Below the pieces are notes generated by a model that saw only the letters and a program-made list of their open reading frames with translations, had not been told where the DNA came from and searched no databases. A program made the position numbers and the translations under genes. Positions 44,889 through 55,800 of a stretch of 64,000 bases of DNA are shown piece by piece. The DNA lies in assembly GCF_030445035.2 (NCBI RefSeq), contig NC_080677.1:1054001-1118000 (forward strand), read 5' to 3'. Within the stretch, counting starts at the first letter, position 1, and each line of letters opens with the position of its first letter. Source of the DNA: Dasypus novemcinctus. Its lineage: Eukaryota > Chordata > Mammalia > Cingulata > Dasypodidae.

Positions 44889-45695
44889 TATCCTATTTCA
44901 TCTGAGATATATGACTGGGCTCAACAACATGGACTTGCCCTAACTAAGGGTGCTCTGGTTCTGCAGCTGCTGGGTGCCCAAATTGCCAATAGCAGGAATC
45001 AGTGCTGAGCCCCCAAAATGGCACCCCTCCAGGGGACCAGCAAGTCACAGGATAGGAAGTTGATTACACTGAATTTTTTCTATCATGGAGGGGAAAACAT
45101 TAGCTGTGTCTGGAACACACAGGCATTTTGCATATGGATTTTCTTCCCTCTTGGAATGCTTTTGCAATTATCATCACCCAAGCATTGACTCTGATTAGGG
45201 AACTCCTTCCACAAGTGTGGCAAAGGGTTCATCCCATAGAATAAACTAATGCTACTACATACTCCATCATCTGGAAACAGCTGGCCTGATAAAATCATTG
45301 GAATCAACCACTGAAGATTCAGGGGTACCCTAACTGGTTGCAACACCCAGAAAGAAAAAGGTTCTATCTTAAAGATGGGATATGATTTGGACCAGTATCT
45401 GATAGATATGTGATGCTGATATATTTTTTTTTTCTCTGTAGCCAGAATACATAGGAAGAAGTTGGAGTGGCTTCTCACATTATTATATGGAATTACCTGC
45501 TCACGGAATGTTTGCTTTCTGTGACCTTCAAACTACTAGTTTGGAGATCCATGGTTCTCAAGGAAAATATGCCTCCAACAGATGCCACAACAATGGTTTC
45601 ATTGACTTGGAAGTTGAGATGAACACCTGGCTATTTGAGCTCTTTGTGCCACTGAACCTCTTGTACGACACTTCAGAAATGAACTTTACATAATT
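44889..45695 (+). pseudogene. ERV-L pol relic: integrase core and dUTPase-like tail
   Basis: This is an old endogenous retrovirus fragment, not a working gene. On the plus strand several broken frames follow the order of the 3' part of ERV-L pol. Around 45060-45170 there is an integrase-core-like stretch. At about 45265 the visible residues are HHLETAGLIKSLES, which fits the region around the third catalytic acidic residue of the integrase. The final frame 45487-45693 (68 codons) fits the dUTPase-like domain that ERV-L elements carry at the end of pol. Stops and shifts occur in every frame, for example several stops between 45180 and 45420. No LTR is directly attached. Confidence 0.6.
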
Positions 45696-45699
45696 TTAG

Positions 45700-46480
45700 G
45701 TTTTGTCTCTTTTTATGAGACTTAAATTTTCCTTTGATTTCTTCCCCTTTTTTTTTCTTGAATATATCATCCAGGTTTTGCCCATTTTATTATTACTTCA
45801 ATCAACTGTCTCATATTTGTTCTTTAAGGATTTTCTATTATCTAGTTCATTACTTTCTGCCTTTATCTCTATTGTTTCTTCTTATCCCCTGGTTCGTTTG
45901 AGTGGTAATTTTACTTTTGCAGGTTGAAACTAGATTTTATACAATTTCTTTCTTCTTTGATAATAAAAACTTTCAAGAAATCCATTTTTCTCAAATTTAG
46001 ATTTCTGGGTACTAAGCATTGGTTTCATTGTATTAAGCTTTCCTTCAGTTTTAATGAGGCTGAATATCTTCAAGTGTGTTGTCTATTCTTACCTTGAGAA
46101 ATCATATTATTTGCCCACTTCTTTTAAACTGAAGTGTTTTTCTTTTGCTTACTGATTCAAGTTTCTCTGCATATGTACAGATATTGATTTTGATCTGTCA
46201 GATGTGTTGAAGTGTTTTTCCCCTCAGTTCATCTTTTAAATTTTGAATATTTACCTACATAAATTTTAGTTTTTCTCACTTAAACTTTATCTCACTTGAA
46301 TTTTTCCTAAATACTTAATAAATTATTCTATGGTCACTTATGGAACAATTCTTCACCCAGTGATTTAGAATGCTGATTTGATCTTATACTTCCTGATCTA
46401 CACATTATATATGTACAGATATATACACATACAATTTTGGTTGTCAGGGAATCTGCTATTAGATATTTCAAATCAAGTTT
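45700..46480 (-). mobile_element. L1 relic, antisense, right of ERV-L piece
   Basis: Text such as 'ttttgcccattttattattacttcaatc', 'gaaatccatttttctcaaatttag' and, from 46070, 'gtgtgttgtctattcttaccttgag' is old antisense L1. The two halves may be separate insertions. Confidence 0.55.
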
Positions 46481-46724
46481 TACATGCCCTCTATTTTAAA
46501 AGAAGGGAATTTTCTGCTTACAAAGTTATCCATCTGTGAGGTTTCAACCTCTTTTTTCATGGAAAACTAATTCCTCATGATATTGTAATGTGGATTAAGG
46601 GGAATTAACCATGTGGAAGGGAGAGGGAAATGGAGAGTGCAATTACTTGTACCTTCAGACCCTTCTCAGATACTGTCTGACTTCTACTTGATGGCAGACT
46701 GTTGTGGGATGCCAGATTTTATGG
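46481..46724. other. Unassigned sequence
   Basis: Nothing recognised. Confidence 0.4.
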
Positions 46725-47010
46725 GTAACACCAAATGTCAGAGCTTGAATTGTGCCCCTTCAAAAAAAAAAAAGGCCCAGATTCGGCTCCCAGTCCTGTG
46801 AATGTGAATTTCTTTGTAGAGAGGAACTCTGAAGGAAATTCAGACAGAGATGGAGAGCAAGCCAGGGAGAGAGAGAGGACCAACACAAACCGAGAAGAAC
46901 CGTGGAGCTCTGGCCACCCACCAGAAGCTAGGGCCGAGGCATGGAAGGATGACACCTTGATTTTGAGCTTCTAGCTTCCAGAGCTGTGTGGTAATAAATT
47001 CCCATTGTTT
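46725..47010 (+). mobile_element. MaLR LTR (MST-like), left part, split by SINE
   Basis: 'gaattgtgccccttcaaaaa', 'cctgtgaatgtgaatttc', the GAGAGAGAGAGG purine-rich stretch and 'gacaccttgattttgagcttctagcttccagagctgtgtggtaataaattccc' form the sense order of a MaLR LTR. The last 60 bp of the LTR continue at 47857 after the inserted SINE. Confidence 0.8.
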
Positions 47011-47856
47011 TTTGTGTTTTTTTTTAAAGCTTTTTTGCCTTCCCCTCCTTCTCCCCCTCCCCGCCCTGCTGTTTTTGCTGTCTGTGTCCATTCACAGTGT
47101 GATTTTCTATATCTATTTATCTTTTTGTTTTCTCTTCTCATCTTTCTCCTCTAGGATTCACCAGGATTCAATCCTGGGGACCTCTGATGTGGAGAGAGTT
47201 TCCCTGTCAATTGTGTCATCTCAGTTCCTGGTCTCTGCTGTGCTTCACCTTGACTCTCCTCTTCATCTCTTTTCTGTGGCATCATCATCTGGCTGCATGA
47301 CTCACTCGCGTGGGCACTGGCTCACCATGGGGCACTTGGCTTGCCGTGTGGGCACTCGTGTGGGCACTCGGCTCACATGTTTGCACTTGGCTCGCCATGC
47401 CAGTACCCACATGGGCACTCGGCTTGCTGCACAGACACTCAGCTCATACCTTGGGCACTTGGCTCGCCACGCGGGCACTGGCTCGCCACATGGGCGCTGG
47501 CTCGCCACGCGGGCACTGGCTCGCCACATGGGCGCTGGCTCGCCACGCGGGCACTGGCTCGCCACATGGGCACTGGCTCGCCACTGGCTCGCCACATGGG
47601 CGCTGGCTCGCCACGCGGGCACTGGCTCGCCACATGGGCGCTGGCTCGCCACGCGGGCACTGGCTCGCCACATGGGCGCTGGCTCGCCACGCGGGCACTG
47701 GCTCGCCACATGGGCGCTGGCTCGCCACGCGGGCACTGGCTCGCCACATGGGCGCGCTTTCTCTTCTTCTTTCTCACCAGGAGGCCCCAGGGATTGAACC
47801 CAGGTCCTCCCGTATAGTAGGCAGAGGCCTTATCACTTCAGCCACATCTGCTTACC
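47011..47856 (-). mobile_element. DAS-type SINE with expanded internal VNTR, 15-bp target-site duplication
   Basis: The whole 846-bp insertion is bounded by AAATTCCCATTGTTT at 46996-47010 and 47857-47871, identical on both sides. It reads in antisense: T-rich tail (47011-47030), pyrimidine-rich tail-proximal part, an inner head (47157-47215, 'caccaggattcaatcctgggg'), then a tandem array (about 47300-47754), then the outer head 'caccaggaggccccagggattgaacccagg' to 'cagccacatctgcttacc' (47777-47855). The layout equals the SINE at 35.4 kb, but the array is much longer and cleaner. Because of its size and internal array it is reminiscent of composite VNTR retroposons such as SVA, though unrelated in sequence. 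Confidence 0.9.
47300..47754. repeat. 19-bp minisatellite with 38-bp higher-order unit
   Basis: From 47453 to 47754 the array is nearly perfect. GGCTCGCCAC occurs 16 times, at 19-bp steps, except one 11-bp step (47575 to 47586) caused by an 8-bp deletion. Two unit types alternate strictly: GGGCACTGGCTCGCCACAT and GGGCGCTGGCTCGCCACGC. The true period is therefore 38 bp. The left part (47300-47452) holds diverged copies of the same unit. CpG dinucleotides are dense. Long frames on both strands (up to 269 codons) arise because the unit lacks stop codons in most phases. Confidence 0.97.
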
Positions 47857-47930
47857 AAATTCCCATTGTTTAAGCTAACTAGATTGTGGTGCTTGTGGCA
47901 GCAGCTCTGGCAAATGAAGACACCAAGTCA
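47857..47930 (+). mobile_element. MaLR LTR, right end after SINE
   Basis: 'aattcccattgtttaagctaactagattgtggtgcttgtggcagcagctctggcaaatgaaga' is the usual LTR end and continues directly from 47010 if the SINE and one target copy are removed. Confidence 0.8.
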
Positions 47931-48372
47931 CCTTGGATACATGGTTGCCTGGTGTCCCATCTTTATTTGGTCTCTGCTGGGGAACAATGGTGAACTGCTT
48001 TTAAAAATACAAGAGTTACTTGTCACAGAAGCCACTCTAGTGACTTTCACAGTGATTCTCATATCGAGATTTTCAGCACATCCAAACAGTGTCTTGCAGC
48101 TTAACCTTTGGAAAAGGTCCTTTGGAAAACATTGGCCCAAAGAACAGAGCTACTTTCATTATGGCTTGCCCCAGATGAATGGCCTTCTCTTCCTTTGGGT
48201 GCATGCAAAGGTACAATCAGAACCACACATTTGGTTAAGAAAATCCAAACAGGTCCAGGAAGCATGTGCCTCTTTTTCAGTGTTAAGACCAAGGTGTGAT
48301 GCATTTCCCCATTTTGGACAGGATTTTCCAGCATGCTACAGAAACAGATTCAATTTTGCCTGCTCCTGAACT
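47931..48372. other. Unassigned sequence with a 167-codon frame
   Basis: A plus-strand frame runs 47866-48369. Its first 20 codons are LTR sequence and it shows no domain, signal peptide or repeat. No partner frame or splice pattern is evident. I do not call it a gene. Confidence 0.4.
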
Positions 48373-48625
48373 TCATTTAAATGGAATCCTACTGCATATA
48401 TTTTCTTATGCCTTTAATCACTTATGGTTATTTTTCATCCATGATGTTGTAAATAATCCTTATGTAGTCATTCTTTTTGCTGTCCAGTGTTCCTTTTTAT
48501 GAATATACCAGTTATAGTCTACTACTAAAGGTCATTTTTGTGCTTTACAATTTTGGGACTATTAAAATGCTGCTTTGATTATTTTTTTTGATAAATAGAT
48601 GTGGGTTATTGGGTATTCTTGTCTT
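48373..48625 (-). mobile_element. L1M 3' fragment, antisense
   Basis: 'cttatggttatttttcatccatgatgttgtaaataatcc', 'ttttgggactattaaaatgctgctttgatta' and 'gataaatagatgtgggtt' follow antisense L1M order. Confidence 0.6.
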
Positions 48626-48848
48626 TTTAAAGGGAAAACATTCAATATGTATCAATTAAGTATGTGAGCTATAATTAAAAAAAACAAAGACAAAAACAAA
48701 AGTGATTTGCCAGGGCAAGGAAAGACCTCTCTCTTCTTAGTTTCCTAAGAGTTTTTAATCAGAAATGGATGTCGAGTTCCATCAAATTCATTTCTTTCAT
48801 CTCCTGGCACATATGTATGATTTCCTATTTTATTCTATTTATTACAGT
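48626..48848. other. Unassigned AT-rich sequence
   Basis: Nothing recognised. Confidence 0.4.
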
Positions 48849-49312
48849 TGTAGCAGGAACTCCTGTGGCCATATCAAGTGGGCCTTGGCACTGTAGTGTG
48901 TTCACGCAAATTTCCAACTGCAGATACCTGTAGCTCTTCCCCTTGGGCTGCCTTGGCAGCTACAGAAGGCTGTTCTGCCCATGCTGAAGCTTGAGTGCCT
49001 AGGAATTCAACTACTCACAGCCCTCACCCCTGTCCTAGCACCAGAAACACTCAATCAACGACTGAAAGGAGTTAGTATTTAAGTACTCCGGCAGGGTATT
49101 TACTCAGAGGTGTGTGTTTTAGACCATTTGCAGAGTGGACTTAAAATTCAATTGCTTACAATGGTAGCTGGCTTGGTAATTCACTCTCCTTTGTTAATTG
49201 TCTTCTCACCATCTTACTTCCCCCTTCCCTGCTGGCAGTTTCTGTACCTCCCAAATAAATTAGACTGAAATCCTTGTCTCAGGGTCTGTTTCTGAGGGAA
49301 TCCAATCTAAGA
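48849..49312 (+). mobile_element. ERV-L-type LTR (MLT2-like)
   Basis: It begins near TTGTAGCAGGAACTCCTGTG. The end is 'cctcccaaataaattagactgaaatccttgtctcagggtctgtttctgagggaatccaatctaagaca' (49248-49312). This is the conserved polyadenylation region and terminus of MLT2-type ERV-L LTRs. It has the same orientation as the pol relic at 44.9-45.7 kb. However, L1 pieces and a MaLR LTR lie between, so common origin is unproven. Confidence 0.75.
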
Positions 49313-49329
49313 CAGCTGTGCATGATAAA

Positions 49330-49618
49330 TTGGTACATTGCTGATTTTTTTTATCTGTCTGACATTATTCTTCGGATGATATTTGCACCTATATTCCTGT
49401 GTTAAATTGGTCTGTACTTGAACTTTCATTCCCTGCTGTTGTCAGGTTTGCTCTCAAGTTAATGCTAGCCTCAGAAAATGAATTGGAGAGTGTGATATGT
49501 ATTTTTCTATTCATTATAATAGTTTGGGAAAGACTGAAATTTTTACTTCCTTGAATATTTAAAGGAATGCTTGAAGTCATCCATGGCTCTTATTTTTTCT
49601 AGAGTTTATCTTCTATCT
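49330..49618 (-). mobile_element. L1 ORF2 relic, antisense
   Basis: 'gttaatgctagcctcagaaaatgaattggagagtgtgatatg', 'tttttctattcattataatagtttgggaaagactg' is the antisense L1 ORF2 order. Confidence 0.7.
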
Positions 49619-49963
49619 TATTGTGATAGAGTAGAAAATTACTCAGTTATAAATTGCATGTAGGTGTCAGGATCTTTGCTAATTTGCCCCAGTAGGTACC
49701 CCATATTTGGACTCCAGGTACGATTGTACTCAGCACCTAATTACGCTTATTGATTATCCAGGTCAAATATTCAGCTGCTCTCTCATCTACCAAAGGACAG
49801 AGGTAAATGCTTTGTATGTGACTTTGACAGTGGGACTTATTTCTGCCTTTTCTCCAGGGATGAGGTATTGCTTTTTATTGACTGTTTTGACACAGAGGAG
49901 AAACTCCAGGACTTTCCTACACTAATAGCCATTAACTCACAGGACAGGAAACAATGCAGAGTT
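49619..49963. other. Unassigned sequence, pre-insertion target of SINE
   Basis: It continues after the SINE at 50442. It may be an old retroviral internal remnant but I cannot identify it. Confidence 0.35.
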
Positions 49964-50441
49964 TCTTCCATTGTTTTTTTTTTAAATATTTCCTTCCATT
50001 TTGTAGATTGTCTTTTTTTTTTTAAGATTTATTTTATTTGTTTCTTTCCCCTTCCCCCTCACTCCAGTTGTCTGTTCTCTATGTCCATTTGTTGTGTGTT
50101 CTTTTGTCCGCTTCTGTTGTTGTCAGCGGCACAGGAATCTGTGTTTCTTTTTGTCATGTCATCTTGTTGTGTCAGCTCTCCGTGTGTGCGGTGCCATTCC
50201 TGGGCAGGCTGCACTTTCTTTCGCGCTGGGCGGTTCTCCTTATAGGGCGCACTCCTTGTGCGTGGGGCTCCCCTACGCGGGGGACACCCCTGTGTGGCAC
50301 GGCACTCCTTGCGCGCATCAGCACTGCATGTGGGCCAGCTCTACATGGGTCAAGGAGGCCCAGGGTTTGAACCGCGGACCTCCCATGTGGTAGACGGACG
50401 CCCTAACCACTGGGCCAAGTCCGCTTCCCTCTTCCATTGTT
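49964..50441 (-). mobile_element. DAS-type SINE, antisense, with bipartite A-tail (putative 3' transduction)
   Basis: The flanks share TCTTCCATTGTT (49964-49975 and 50430-50441), so the insertion is 49976-50429. The SINE proper runs from the T run at 50013-50023 to the head GGGCCAAGTCCGCTTCCC. Its antisense B box is GGTTTGAACC (50366-50375). Between that T run and the outer T run (49974-49983) lies a 29-bp non-SINE segment (49984-50012). In the sense direction this gives SINE, A-tail, short unique piece, second A-tail, target duplication. Confidence 0.85.
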
Positions 50442-52389
50442 AAGGTACATATTTCAACATATTTACGTGTTTTTGGGTGCCAGGGGACTGAGAATGGGCA
50501 CAGGTAAATATTCAGTTCATCACCTACCCCTTAAGTCTTAGATGAGAGCACTTCAGGGGCATTCTGTGACTCCAGGAAATAGTGTTAGCTCCTAGCCATT
50601 GCTGGATGACACAGCAATGGCCTGATACCACAGCAGGAAGTGGGCATTTATCGTCCTTTGACACACCCTCTGGCAACTGACCTCAGTTCCCTTTCGGGAA
50701 GTCTGGAAGTGCCATTCCCAGTGTGCACTAAATGCTGTTGTTGGGACCAGCTCAGTGGCACTCAGCCACAAAGGGACTCTGACTCTATGGACTGACTCGG
50801 GGGATGGAATCAGAGGCCGGCATGTGTGATGACATCATGCAGTCTTGAAACTCTGTATTTTTCAAGAAATGGAGGACTTCTTTTAAGGTTCTACAAATCA
50901 AGAAGGCAGCCCTCCAATTTCCTGTCTAGAGGCCCCAGGGCAGCGAATCCTTCAGAACTGGGCTGGAGTGTTCCCTTCACCTCTCCTGGTTGACTTCTCT
51001 TTACAATGGCCAGGCATATATTTCCTCCTGTGAGGAAATGTCGCTACTTGACTTCTGCCAACACCCATCTCCATTGAGGGGCCTCATTTAAACCCTAGTG
51101 TCTTCCCTGGCATGGTTTTCACATATCCTGGCATGCCATTTCCCACAGCTTTCAAAAGGAACTGTCTTCTCGACCTCACTGGGTGTAACTCGGGGCTGGG
51201 ATACCTCAAACAGAGCAAGGGGGTGCAGACGGTGATAGATGCAGATAGATGCAGACCAGAATGCAAAACACAATGGCCACAGCTGTTCACAGCACGTCCC
51301 CATCCCATCAGAAGTCATGGCCACTTTAGTAGAGTGAAAATAATGCATTTTTCATTGAATCATCTGACTGCCTACATCTAATAATATAATGCAAGTTTAG
51401 AACTTAATTAAATTATTGTTTTATATTCATTCTTTTTTGCCATTTGTACTATGTTTTGGAATGAAACATAACTATGTTTTTTTTTTCAAAATATAGGTTG
51501 CAAAATCAATTTAATGTTTTGTGACAAGCATTACCAAAAAAGAAAGAAACAGAACAAATTAGAAAATATTGGAGTGCATTGCATGCTCAAAATAATTTAG
51601 GGGTGGTTTCACAAAACTTGTTTCTGCTTATATACAGTGAAATACAGAGAATATTCAAGGGTTCTTTAGATTTAACACAATTTCAAAGCTCATGTGGTAG
51701 ACAATTTATATAATGCCTATTTATTTTTAATCTCTCATATTTGATTCGTCTCTCAGTTGGGGTACACAGGACAGTAAACTTTTCAAGAAGAGCCCATGCA
51801 TGCTAGTTTTCTCTGAGCCTTGCCTATTTCAGAATGATTTGGTTTGTTCTTTACCAAAGAAAATAGAAAATATAACTTAACTGAGTATAAAATTATTTTA
51901 TCACCATCTTTCACCCTATAAACTCTGTACTCTTTTATCCAATGTCTTATGGGATTTTTCCTGGTGAGAACTTGAATTTTTGATAACCTTTTTTTCTATG
52001 TATGTGTTGGAGAGCTCCCCCTCCCCCTTTTAATTTCAGCCAAGAAATAACTGTCTAGATGTGAGTTCCTTTTTTTCAGTTTCTCTGACCTTTCAATTTA
52101 CATACTCATGACTTTGTTTCAAGTCATATTTATAATTAATATATCTAGTCTGGTGCTACACTTGAAAGACTTCCAATTATCTTTCAGTCTTTCCTTTTGC
52201 TCCTCAAAACTATCAATTGTAAATTAGCATCAAAATGTTGAGTTTAATGCTCTCATGCCTAATATATCCCTGCATCTTGTGTACAAACTTATAACCTATT
52301 TGAAAGGCTCCGTGTCGCTCCCGAGAGAGCTTTGCTTACGAGATCAACGACACAGTGAAAGGTCAGACTGGAGGAGCCGCGGCCTGATT
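50442..52389. other. Unassigned sequence, no supported gene
   Basis: The part to about 51350 is of mixed composition and may hold old LTR-element internal sequence. A partial repeat GATAGATGCAGATAGATGCAGA is at 51235-51256. From 51360 it is AT-rich. No recognisable domain in any frame. Confidence 0.4.
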
Positions 52390-52850
52390 TCGGAGTAGCA
52401 GCCCACATGGGGTTTCACATGCTCCTCTCCGTCCCTCCGCCCTTGTCGGCTTGTCGGCTTGACCTCCCATCAACATCCTCTTTGCCTACTGGACTCCTGC
52501 CCTGCCTTTCTCCACAGCCCATGAACAAACTGAAATGGGCTTCACGTCAGGAGTTCCGCTCCTTCCTCTGCCTGGACCACTGCTCTCCAGGATCCTCCCG
52601 TGATGGACTTCTTGCCATTCAAGATTTGCTTAGGAGTCACCCGCTCCAGCAGCTTTCCCTGCCCATGGCGGGTCACATCCCACTGTGCCATCTTATTGGA
52701 CCTTCTTCTTAGCACTTATCCTCCTCTGAGACTCTCTTGGTTTGAATGTTTCAGGCCAGTCTCTCCGTAGAGACAGGAAAGGCCCTTGTCCATCTATTTC
52801 ATTGCTGAAACCCTGAAGTTGCCAACAGTTCTGCAGTGGTTGAGTGCCCC
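52390..52850 (+). mobile_element. L2 LINE 3' end, sense
   Basis: 'gttccgctccttcctctgcctggaccactgctctcc', 'ttcttcttagcacttatcctcc', 'agacaggaaaggcccttgtccatctatttcattgctg' follow the L2 3' order (protein end, then 3' UTR). The usual terminal short repeat is lost. Confidence 0.65.
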
Positions 52851-55800
52851 TCAATTAACGTGAGGTTCTAGAAAGAGAACTGCTTGCACTTAATATCTGA
52901 AAACATTTACACACACATTTTGTAGTTTAGCAGTCTTAATTCTAAGAGAAAAATCATCAAAGTGTATGTGTCTCAGACAAATTACATTCACCTTTCACAA
53001 TTTATTTCTTCTTAGAAAAATTGTCATTAAGTTAGATTGAATAGTTTGTCTTTCATAAAGGATCAATTCCAGGACCACTTATTTGGATGGCATCTGGGTA
53101 ACCTTTGCAAAACCTTAATTTAAACTATTAGTGCCCATTCTACAAATTCAACAAATATTACTTTATATCTGTTATTCTGTGCTGCACGTGACAAATTTCA
53201 AGGAAACATTTTCTGGTTAAAATACATATGTATTTTCTTTGTTCCCTCAAATACATGTAACCTGATGTATTTCCCTAAACATGACTTGCTTCCAAGGTCT
53301 TCAAAGCAAATCAGCTCAAAATTAAAATAATCATGTCCTCTGAGGGGCTCAAAAACATTTAAGCATTCTTCTTTTAACCCAGGGAATCACAATCAAACCA
53401 GTTTCAGAATTGATGAATGTGAAGGAGCATATCCATAAAATAAATACACAAATGCAAACATTTACATAGAGTTTCAGTGGGTTCACAAGTTAATAAATTT
53501 CACCAAGTTCATTGACGAACCCAGATTAAGAGTTCTTACATTAGACAATTTTTTAAAAACCCATCAGGTGTTTTACTTTGCATTGTTTCATCTGTAAACA
53601 ATCTATAAGTCTTTAATAAAGAACCAAAGAATTCAACCCCAATTCGGGTAAGCATGGTCTTTCCGTCTTTTTACTCTCTTAAAGACAGTCATTATAACCT
53701 TGGAAATCAAGGTTGAGAAGAAGGTCAGATGACTTATTTTTCAATCTTTATATTCATTCCCATAGTCATGGTTACATACAAAGTTATAGTCTCAGAGCGA
53801 CACACTATAGGGTGAAAAACACTGACAGGCCCCCTTGATATGTTATAGTTTGTTCTGAAATTTATGGTTCCATATGGAGTTCAGAACAAAATAGATAGTT
53901 TTCCATGTCCTTTCCCAAAGAGGACAATGTGTCATACCTTTGGTAGTGCAGTGACGAAGAAGTCTTCATTGAGTTGGACTCGAATACAATGAGTCTAGTA
54001 AGATTTCTTTCCAAACTGGTGAGGTCCCTCATTTCAAGAATGGTAGAACTAGTTGATACAGATGAAAGTCTGTCTCAATTTAGAATCAGCCAATCTCATT
54101 CCCTGAAGCAAGTTACTTGGTAGATTTTTCCCAGCTTGCCTGAATTTGAATCGGTATGCTAGCTTATGCTTTAATGCATCTAATCTTAAAAGACCAGATG
54201 GGCTTGTCATTATTTTATGCATTTTTAAATATTAAATTTTAAAGGAAAATAAATTTCTAGGTTAATAAAATAGTACAATCAAAACTTTTATTTATTTTTC
54301 TCATTAGACTGAAATAATAAACCAACCAAACAATAGAAAATGGCAAAGATTTGGCATAAAACATTATTTCTCAGAAAATAATGTCCAGAATGTTATGAAA
54401 ATATGGACATTCCTCATAGCTGAACAGCAGAATATCAAAGCATTTGCCTTCAAATCTTCACTTTAGGCCCTTACACTGGGAGCTGATGCGCACAAATAGA
54501 TGTTCTGGTTTTGTAATGAAAGAAAACAGAAAAATCTCTCAGGAAGGAAAAGTTAGGTTATTTCTATTGAAACCTATCTATATTCCATGGCGTATATGGA
54601 ACATAGTAATAATTCTGCCCATTATTCTTTGCCAGAGTAGAAAACAGGCTCTAAATAAAAATCTGATTATCCTATAGCTGAAAATAAGAGTGGAATATTT
54701 AAAATTATAGTTCATATAACTAGTGGAAACTAAATACATTATTTTCTTTAGTCAGGGATTTGCAGTCATCTTTTGCATATTATATTTAGCCAACAACCAA
54801 ATTTTAATTTTTAATTAGGAGACATTAAAATGTAATTAGCAGCAAATAACAGAACGACAAAGTTACAAAAACTGATAAAGGTCAAAGGAAGCAGCATTTT
54901 TTTCCATAGCAAGAAGTGTTCTTCCATAAATTTAGGGACTTCATCACCTTCCCCACATTAATCTTCAAGGCAAATTTTCTAGAAGCATTCCTTGATGACA
55001 ATAAAAATAAGGATGACAATAATGCAGGAATAACTGTAAAAAGCAGAGAGTGTACATTCTTCAGACTGAAAAGACCCTCAAATCTCAGTAAACGCCATAT
55101 ATAAAGGGAACATAGCAAATTCCAACACAGCATACACACAAGAAAATTAATTCATTTTTCAGAGACTGATACAATTCTTAATGTGCATTTTCCAGAAGAA
55201 AGCAGAGGGCGACAGAAACCATGTGCAGTTGTCAAACCTGTGGAAATGAAACAGTACCCTAGAAAATTCACACAATAGACGAATTATAAATGAAAAATAA
55301 ATGCTTTCTCAAAAAAAAAAAGCTGGTTGGTGGCCTGACATATTGATATTTATATGCATATAGTATTTATATATAATGATAAAAATCAGCTTGCATGAGG
55401 GTCATAGTATATCTACTTTGAAGTTATATCACACGTACTATAAGCAATTTACAGATTTGGTCAGGTTTGCATATACAGGAATTGCTAAGTGAATTAAAAT
55501 GCATTGAAATAGGGAACACTCAAAATGTATTTATATAAACTTCCCAGAATCGACAGGGATTGGCCATAATCAACACTTGCCACCATTGAACAAGAAGTCT
55601 AACAACAACAACAACAACAACAACAAAAAGAGAAAATAGAAGAAAAATCCAAGAAAGAAAGGGAAAATTAAAAGAAAAATCTTTAGTTTGATATTCCTTA
55701 TTTAAAATAGCGTTCTCTTTGTGACTTGCAGTTGTTGATAATTTTGTTCTTGCCCCAAAGTGGGGGTCTTTTTGAGCATAGTTTATGTTCTGTATCCTTT

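Noticed and set aside
47453-47754. Regular short repeats that could be taken for a CRISPR array
   Set aside because: Units are head-to-tail with no unique spacers, the genome is mammalian, and the array lies inside a SINE with target-site duplications.
46988-47797. 269-codon frame and overlapping long frames on both strands across the minisatellite
   Set aside because: A 19-bp unit without stop codons in most phases makes frames open in several phases at once. The frames begin in LTR or SINE tail sequence.
47866-48369. 167-codon plus-strand frame
   Set aside because: It starts in LTR sequence and has no recognisable family or splice context.
44889-49312. A single ERV-L provirus linking the pol relic with the downstream LTR
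   Set aside because: L1 text flanks the pol relic and several other elements lie between; shared origin is not shown.
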